DNA of 10,230 nucleotides from Brevundimonas sp. (lineage in GTDB: Bacteria; Pseudomonadota; Alphaproteobacteria; Caulobacterales; Caulobacteraceae): contig JADCBH010000067.1 in NCBI GenBank assembly GCA_020253595.1, positions 1 through 10,230 on the forward strand, read 5' to 3'. This document shows positions 7,396 to 10,230 of this stretch, in pieces. Both the position numbers and the translations under genes were made by a program. Every line of letters starts with the position of its first letter. The first letter of the stretch is position 1. The notes beneath the pieces are model-generated. The model did no database searches, had not been told where the DNA came from, and was given only the letters and a program-made list of their open reading frames with translations.

Positions 7396-7533
7396 CTAAA
7401 GTGCGTGGAGCATGGAGACAACCGCACGGGCTGCCTGAAAAAACGAGTCCAAGGAGTCCAAAGCGTCCAAGGAGTGCAGGGAGTCCATGGAGTCCATGGA
7501 GTCCGTTTCAACAAACCGAAGCCTGGGGCCCAT
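7396..7533 (-). CDS. Possible 45-residue leader peptide with DSM/DSL repeats (speculative)
   Basis: From an ATG at 7533-7531 the minus strand stays open for 45 codons to TAG at 7398-7396, ten bases before the hldE ATG. The tandem array falls inside it and, having a 9-bp period, encodes a three-residue repeat: DSM, DSM, DSL, HSL, DAL, DSL, DSF. A hydrophobic-leaning tail follows, ending SMLHAL. Internal ATGs at 7497 and 7488 are alternative starts. There is no good Shine-Dalgarno before 7533, the composition is dictated by the DNA repeat, and a frame this short can arise by chance. The position favours a leader-peptide or coupling role, but I recognise no family. It may well be noncoding. Confidence 0.22.
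   Translation of the reverse strand: MGPRLRFVETDSMDSMDSLHSLDALDSLDSFFQAARAVVSMLHAL
7445..7507. repeat. Tandem array of seven 9-bp units rich in GANTC sites
   Basis: Seven consecutive 9-bp units start at 7445, 7454, 7463, 7472, 7481, 7490 and 7499, with consensus GAGTCCAWG. Units 5 and 6 are identical (GAGTCCATG). Unit 3 begins GCGTC and unit 4 GAGTGC; the last is degenerate at its end. Five units (1, 2, 5, 6, 7) contain GAGTC, which fits GANTC, the target of the cell-cycle methyltransferase CcrM in many Alphaproteobacteria. TGGAGTCCA is a near-palindrome, so the array can also form imperfect hairpins. Perfect neighbouring units suggest recent copy-number change by slippage. It lies 60-122 bp upstream of the hldE start. 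Confidence 0.9.
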
Positions 7534-7588
7534 CGCGAAGATACAGCGCCGCTACGCCATTTTCGGACGCACGGCGATTTTTCAGAGA

Positions 7589-8455
7589 TCAGGCCGCCTT
7601 CGCCATCCGGGCCTTGGACAGGTCGTCATAGGCGATCAGGTCAGCGGCGAGCGCCTCGAACTCCGACAGGGGAACCATGTTCGGGCCGTCGGACGGGGCG
7701 TGGTCGGGATCCTGGTGGGTTTCCATGAAGACCGCGTCGACCCCCACCGCCACGGCGGCGCGGGCCAGGACCGGCACGAACTCGCGCTGGCCGCCCGAGG
7801 AGGTCCCCTGCCCGCCCGGCTGCTGGACACTGTGGGTCGCGTCGAACACCACCGGGCAGCCGATGTCGCGCAGCACCGGCAGAGCCCGCATGTCCGAAAC
7901 GAGCGTATTGTAACCGAAGCTGGCCCCGCGCTCGCAAGCCATGACGTTGGGATTGCCCGCGCCGACGACCTTGGCGATCACGTTCTTCATGTCCCAGGGG
8001 GCCAGAAACTGACCCTTCTTGATGTTGATGGCCTTGCCGGTCGCGGCGGCCGCCAGCAGCAGGTCCGTCTGGCGGCTGAGGAAGGCCGGGATCTGCAGCA
8101 CGTCGACGGCCTGGGCGGCGATCCCGCACTGTTCCTCGTTATGGACGTCTGTCAGGACGGGAAGGCCGGTGACCTCGCGGATCTCGGCAAAGATCGGCAG
8201 AGCGCCTTCCAGCCCGATGCCGCGCGCGGCGGTGGCGGACGTGCGGTTCGCCTTGTCGAAGCTGGTCTTGTAGATGATGCCGACGTTCAGACGCTGACCG
8301 ATTTCCTTGAGCGCATGCGCCATTTCGAGCGCGTGCTGGCGGCTTTCAAGCTGGCAGGGCCCCGCGATGAAGACGATGCGGGCCCCGCCGCCAATGACGA
8401 CGGGTGTCTGAATTCCGTTGCCGGACAGGGTGATGACGGAGTTGGGAGCGGACAC
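7589..8455 (-). CDS. kdsA: 3-deoxy-8-phosphooctulonate synthase KdsA (metal-dependent type)
   Basis: KdsA condenses phosphoenolpyruvate with arabinose 5-phosphate to form Kdo-8-phosphate, the precursor of Kdo in the lipopolysaccharide inner core. It is a 288-residue cytoplasmic TIM barrel. Family motifs are AGPCQLES at 31-38, YKTSFDKANRTS at 62-73, DVH at 103-105, KKGQFLAPWDM at 146-156 and ASFGYNTLVSDMR at 178-190. The cysteine C34 replaces the asparagine of metal-independent enzymes such as that of E. coli. With H208, E245 and D256 it reproduces the spacing of the Aquifex metal ligands (C11, H185, E222, D233) exactly, so this is a metal-requiring enzyme by inference. Start is GTG at 8455, with a modest GGAAAG eight bases upstream. 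The next genes downstream, hldE-hldD, supply the other inner-core sugar. phrB diverges from it. Confidence 0.95.
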   Translation of the reverse strand: MSAPNSVITLSGNGIQTPVVIGGGARIVFIAGPCQLESRQHALEMAHALKEIGQRLNVGIIYKTSFDKANRTSATAARGIGLEGALPIFAEIREVTGLPVLTDVHNEEQCGIAAQAVDVLQIPAFLSRQTDLLLAAAATGKAINIKKGQFLAPWDMKNVIAKVVGAGNPNVMACERGASFGYNTLVSDMRALPVLRDIGCPVVFDATHSVQQPGGQGTSSGGQREFVPVLARAAVAVGVDAVFMETHQDPDHAPSDGPNMVPLSEFEALAADLIAYDDLSKARMAKAA

Positions 8456-8573
8456 GGGCGGGACTTTCCACTAGCGACGGTTTGGCGGCTGGCGCGTCGG
8501 AATAGGCCAGCCTATGGGGCGGTCAGGTGGGCCCGACCGCCGGATTTCGCAACCTAACACGGAGCCGGAAGGC
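8456..8573. promoter_or_regulatory. Divergent kdsA/phrB intergenic region with two inverted repeats
   Basis: With the GTG at 8574 as phrB start, this 118-bp gap drives both genes. It holds two dyads: ATAGGC-CA-GCCTAT at 8502-8515, and GGCGGTC/GACCGCC at 8518-8524 and 8535-8541 around a 10-base loop. Either could be an operator; the second could also fold in the phrB transcript. No clear -35/-10 pair is visible. Confidence 0.45.
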
Positions 8574-10037
8574 GTGACCACAGACCGCGAGCCGCCTGTC
8601 ATCCTGTGGTTCCGGCGCGACCTCCGTCTGGCCGACAATCCGGCGCTCGAGGCGGCGCAGGCGACCGGGCGGTCGATCCTGCCGGTCTATATCCTCGACG
8701 AAGGCCCGGCGACCCGGCCCATCGGCGGGGCGAGCCGCTGGTGGCTGGACAAGTCCTTGCGGGCCCTGGGCGCATCCATCGGCGAGCGCGGGGGTCACCT
8801 GATCCTTCGTCGCGGCGATTCGGAGACCGAGCTGCGTCGCCTGATCGAAGAGACCGGCGCAACGCGCGTCACGGTGAACCGCCGTTTCGAGCCGGACGGA
8901 TGGGCGCAGGACACCGACATCGCCCATGCGCTGAAGGCCGACGGGGTCGAGGTGAAGGGGTTCAACGGGACCTTGCTGACGCGTCCGGGTTCGGTGCTGA
9001 ATGGCTCGGGTGGGCCGTATAAGGTCTACACGCCCTTCATGAAGGCGCTCCGGGCCCAGGTTCAGGCCCCGCCCCAGACTGCGGGGCCGCAGGATCTCTC
9101 CGGCGCACCGGCGGTCGACAGCGACGAGATTGACAAGTGGGGGCTGCACCCGACCCGCCCGGACTGGTCCGGCGGCTTCTTGGGCGAACCGGGCGAAGCC
9201 GGGGCCACGCGCGCTCTGTCTGAATTCCTGAAGACCGGTCTGAAGTCCTATGCCGACGACCGCGACCGCCCGGACCGGACGGGCACCAGCCGCCTGTCGC
9301 CGCACCTGCACTTTGGCGAGCTAAGTCCCTGGCGGGCCTGGATCGCAGCGTACAGGACTGTCGGTTCTCATGGTATTTCAGAAGGTCAGGCTGACAAGTT
9401 CACCAACGAGGTGATCTGGAGGGATTTCTCGGCCCACCTTCTGCACCACTTCCCGACCCTGCCGACCGATGCCTTTCGGCCCGAATACGACCGCATGCCA
9501 TGGATCAACGACACCGCGCAGTTCGAGGCGTGGACCAGGGGCCGGACCGGCTATCCCATCGTCGACGCCGGCATGCGCGAACTGTGGACGACGGGCTTCA
9601 TGCACAACCGCGTGCGGATGATCGTGGCGTCATTCCTGATCAAGCACCTGCTGATTGACTGGCGCAAAGGCGAGGCCTGGTTCTGGGACTGCTTGCTGGA
9701 CGCAGACCTGGCCCAAAACGCCCAGAACTGGCAGTGGGTGGCGGGCTCCGGGGCCGACGCCTCGCCCTACTTCCGCATCTTCAACCCGGTGACCCAGGGC
9801 CAGAAGTTCGATCCGGACGGGGCCTATGTGAAGCGGTGGGTGCCCGAACTGAAGCGGCTCTCGCCCGCCTTCGTTCATTCGCCGTGGACCGCGCCGCCGG
9901 AAATTCTACGCGCGGCCGAAGTCGCGCTCGGCCGGACCTATCCCCGACCTCTGGTCGATCACGCCGAAGCCCGGGCGCGCGCGCTGGTCGCGCTGAAAGT
10001 CGTGACCGGCGGCGGTGAAGCCATCCCAGAGGATTGA
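8574..10037 (+). CDS. phrB: Deoxyribodipyrimidine photo-lyase (cryptochrome/photolyase family)
   Basis: A 487-residue class I-like photolyase that uses FAD and blue light to split cyclobutane pyrimidine dimers. The antenna-binding Rossmann domain opens with VILWFRRDLRLADNPAL (about residues 9-25). The FAD-binding helical domain begins near TGTSRLSPHLHFG (236-248), continues through EVIWRDF and GYPIVDAGMRELW, and ends with NWQWVAGSGADASPYFRIFNP (385-405). N382 aligns with the flavin-contacting asparagine of E. coli photolyase, and W386 with the flavin-proximal tryptophan. I chose GTG at 8574 (GGAG nine bases upstream) over the in-frame ATG at 8514, because the 20 extra residues are not family-like and would overlay both dyads of the promoter region. 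A 6-4 or cryptochrome role is less likely from the motifs but not excluded. It is probably co-transcribed with the following gene. Confidence 0.92.
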   Translation: MTTDREPPVILWFRRDLRLADNPALEAAQATGRSILPVYILDEGPATRPIGGASRWWLDKSLRALGASIGERGGHLILRRGDSETELRRLIEETGATRVTVNRRFEPDGWAQDTDIAHALKADGVEVKGFNGTLLTRPGSVLNGSGGPYKVYTPFMKALRAQVQAPPQTAGPQDLSGAPAVDSDEIDKWGLHPTRPDWSGGFLGEPGEAGATRALSEFLKTGLKSYADDRDRPDRTGTSRLSPHLHFGELSPWRAWIAAYRTVGSHGISEGQADKFTNEVIWRDFSAHLLHHFPTLPTDAFRPEYDRMPWINDTAQFEAWTRGRTGYPIVDAGMRELWTTGFMHNRVRMIVASFLIKHLLIDWRKGEAWFWDCLLDADLAQNAQNWQWVAGSGADASPYFRIFNPVTQGQKFDPDGAYVKRWVPELKRLSPAFVHSPWTAPPEILRAAEVALGRTYPRPLVDHAEARARALVALKVVTGGGEAIPED

Positions 10038-10069
10038 CCGTAGCTGTCTGCGAACACAGCTTGACCCTC

Positions 10070-10230
10070 ATGACCGCATCTACAGCCGACCACGCCCAGG
10101 CCACGACCAAGCGGACACCGCGCGTCTTTTCGCTTCTGGTGCGCCTGCTGTCGGCGAATTGGACCTATGGAACCCTCACCCTGACCCTGCCGAACGGCGA
10201 GGTACACCGGCTGGAGGGCGCGACGCCCGG
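10070..10230 (+). CDS. N-terminus of a cyclopropane-fatty-acyl-phospholipid synthase-like methyltransferase (runs off the right edge)
   Basis: Fifty-three codons are visible from ATG at 10070. After a polar, threonine-rich start, the segment VFSLLVRLLSANWTYGTL followed by LTLPNGEVHRLEGATPG resembles the N-terminal substrate-side domain found ahead of the SAM-binding domain in CFA-synthase-family proteins, which methylenate unsaturated acyl chains in membrane phospholipids. No catalytic motif lies within the window, so the assignment is tentative. No good Shine-Dalgarno is seen; an in-frame TTG three codons upstream (10061) is an alternative start. It begins 32 bp after the photolyase stop on the same strand, suggesting one transcript. 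Photolyase next to a CFA-like gene would join light-damage repair with membrane lipid modification. Confidence 0.6.
   Translation, partial: MTASTADHAQATTKRTPRVFSLLVRLLSANWTYGTLTLTLPNGEVHRLEGATP

Larger units (their letters stand above)
7386..7588. promoter_or_regulatory. 203-bp kdsA-hldE intergenic region
   Basis: The gap separates the kdsA stop from the hldE start, both on the minus strand. It holds the tandem 9-bp array (7445-7507), a run of six T on the minus strand just after it (7443-7438) and the small open frame at 7533-7396. No stem-loop plus T-tract clearly terminates kdsA. On the minus strand, TTGTCT with TTTAGC or TTAGCT some 15-16 bases later, close to the hldE start, is a weak promoter candidate; TTGAAA at 7511-7506 has no matching -10. 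Whether hldE has its own promoter here or is read from kdsA cannot be settled by eye. Confidence 0.5.

Noticed and set aside
7445..7507. CRISPR array
   Set aside because: Units are only 9 bp, abut each other with no spacers, and there are no cas genes.
7438..7507. Rho-independent terminator after kdsA using the array and the following T6
   Set aside because: The array forms only imperfect short stems, with no strong GC stem next to the T-run.
7483..7511. sigma-70 promoter for hldE with -35 TTGAAA and the array as spacer
   Set aside because: No acceptable -10 hexamer lies 16-18 bases downstream; ATGGAC is what is there.
7487..8557. Long plus-strand open frame of about 356 codons opposite kdsA
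   Set aside because: It is antisense to a clearly recognisable KdsA; high GC at third positions opens the opposite frame. No family resemblance.
8514..8573. Upstream in-frame ATG start for the photolyase
   Set aside because: It adds 20 residues without family resemblance and overlaps the promoter dyads; GTG at 8574 gives the usual photolyase N-terminus.

Overview
The window looks like a chromosomal segment of a high-GC alphaproteobacterium. I would guess Caulobacterales, perhaps Brevundimonas or a relative, but this rests on general resemblance and no search was run. Pointers are the mfd-sdhE / recG cluster typical of Alphaproteobacteria, alphaproteobacterial-looking RecG, KdsA and photolyase sequences, and a scarcity of GANTC (the CcrM methylation site) across most of the window. 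I see no insertion sequence, prophage, tRNA, rRNA or CRISPR array.

Layout. Positions 1-1596 (minus) hold the 5' part of mfd, with sdhE just upstream; the two overlap by one base. sdhE diverges from recG (1743-3833, plus) across a 146-bp gap containing a perfect 9-bp inverted repeat that ends two bases before the recG start. recG converges on a minus-strand operon, and the two stop codons share one CTAG. That operon, read right to left, is hldE (7385-5928), hldD (5931-4933) and a membrane-anchored DUF3089-type protein (4936-3830). Both junctions are 4-bp stop/start overlaps. Upstream of hldE is a 203-bp gap with seven 9-bp tandem units, five carrying GAGTC. The same stretch can be read on the minus strand as a 45-codon open frame that stops just before the hldE ribosome binding site. 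Further upstream on the same strand is kdsA (8455-7589). Divergent from kdsA is a photolyase gene (8574-10037, plus), followed after 32 bp by the start of a cyclopropane-fatty-acid-synthase-like gene that runs off the end.

How the genes fit together. One theme is DNA damage and stalled forks: Mfd (transcription-coupled repair), RecG (fork and junction remodelling) and photolyase (light-driven repair). The other is the outer-membrane lipopolysaccharide inner core: KdsA makes Kdo-8-phosphate, while HldE and HldD make ADP-L-glycero-D-manno-heptose. SdhE matures the flavoprotein subunit of succinate dehydrogenase.

Most of the window is ordinary core genome. The points most worth a second look are the GANTC-bearing tandem array in front of the heptose operon, the possible repeat-encoded small peptide in the same place, and the DUF3089 protein whose expected nucleophile position is a glutamate.
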